A stretch of DNA of 64,000 nt, taken from NCBI GenBank assembly GCA_965219515.1, contig OZ244776.1, positions 4,030,001-4,094,000 on the forward strand, given 5' to 3'. The notes beneath the pieces were generated by a model. That model saw nothing but the letters and a program-made list of their open reading frames with translations, was not told the origin of the DNA and ran no database searches. The position numbers were made by a program, and so were the translations under genes. Positions 63,899-64,000 of the stretch are shown one piece after another; position 1 is the first letter of the stretch, and the number at the start of each line of letters is the position of its first letter. This DNA comes from Ilyomonas sp965219515. Lineage in GTDB: Bacteria; Bacteroidota; Bacteroidia; Chitinophagales; Chitinophagaceae.

Positions 63899-64000
63899 AT
63901 TGGCAGGTTTGTATAATGCGGTGCGATGGTGTTGCAAAATGTATGATGCAGAAATTCAAAAGTAAAAAGTAAAAGTTCAAAACATACGACTTTTGTTTCT

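Overview
The window looks like chromosome of a Bacteroidota bacterium of the Chitinophagaceae type. The signs are TAnnTTTG-type -7 promoter boxes without Shine-Dalgarno sites, a short primary sigma factor lacking region 1.1, a fused SecDF, a Rho with a long acidic insert, a type IX secretion sorting domain, a TonB-dependent receptor of the OMP_b-brl_3 type, and many families typical of the phylum (DUF4476, DUF6580, DUF983, YraN, DUF4406). I see no rRNA, tRNA, CRISPR array or prophage.

Most of the window is ordinary housekeeping sequence in short operons. Bases 1-10.4 kb hold asparagine synthase (cut by the window edge), a transsulfuration enzyme, a Crp/Fnr regulator, a DUF4406-nudK pair facing a manA-DUF6580 pair, yraN, fabH, a lipoprotein, uvrC and an SDR enzyme. 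From 19.8 to 34 kb are a NagX-like acyltransferase, acyl-CoA dehydrogenase, phosphopantetheinyl transferase, dcd, an iron-permease-like protein, pyrD, TerC, an MG2/plug protein, DUF4476, truA, yajQ and an M13 peptidase. From 34 to 52 kb are an Omp85 protein, hemW, a Ycf48-like protein, pgi, rpoD, an enoyl-CoA hydratase, greA, a HIT protein, ruvC, a flippase-like protein, DUF3108, an aldehyde dehydrogenase and secDF. From 52 to 64 kb are a SPOR protein, a decayed delta-60 repeat protein, rho, murF, DUF983, ispH and a frameshifted GH36 alpha-galactosidase.

The unusual region is 10.6-16.5 kb. A full-length lipoprotein with a HELTH zinc-peptidase motif (A1) is followed, with an 11-bp overlap, by a small AT-rich secreted protein (B1). 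Downstream are two more members of the B family (B2, B3) and three 3' or internal fragments of the A gene (A2, A3, A4), in the order A1-B1-A2-B2-A3-B3-A4. Each A fragment starts within a few bases of the preceding B stop codon. This layout resembles the displaced orphan toxin-immunity modules of polymorphic toxin loci, but the effector here would be a cell-envelope metallopeptidase, and the A C-terminus is conserved rather than variable. B3 is cut by an IS630-family element whose removal restores its frame exactly.

Other points are a terminator-like hairpin at the very start of the greA transcript, an 18-bp perfect palindrome at the fabH promoter, a heptanucleotide repeat inside pyrD, a dispersed repeat found directly after three stop codons in gene orientation, and several single-base frameshifts (delta-60 protein, a small Cys-rich protein, GH36). 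The frameshifts are either real decay or sequence errors.
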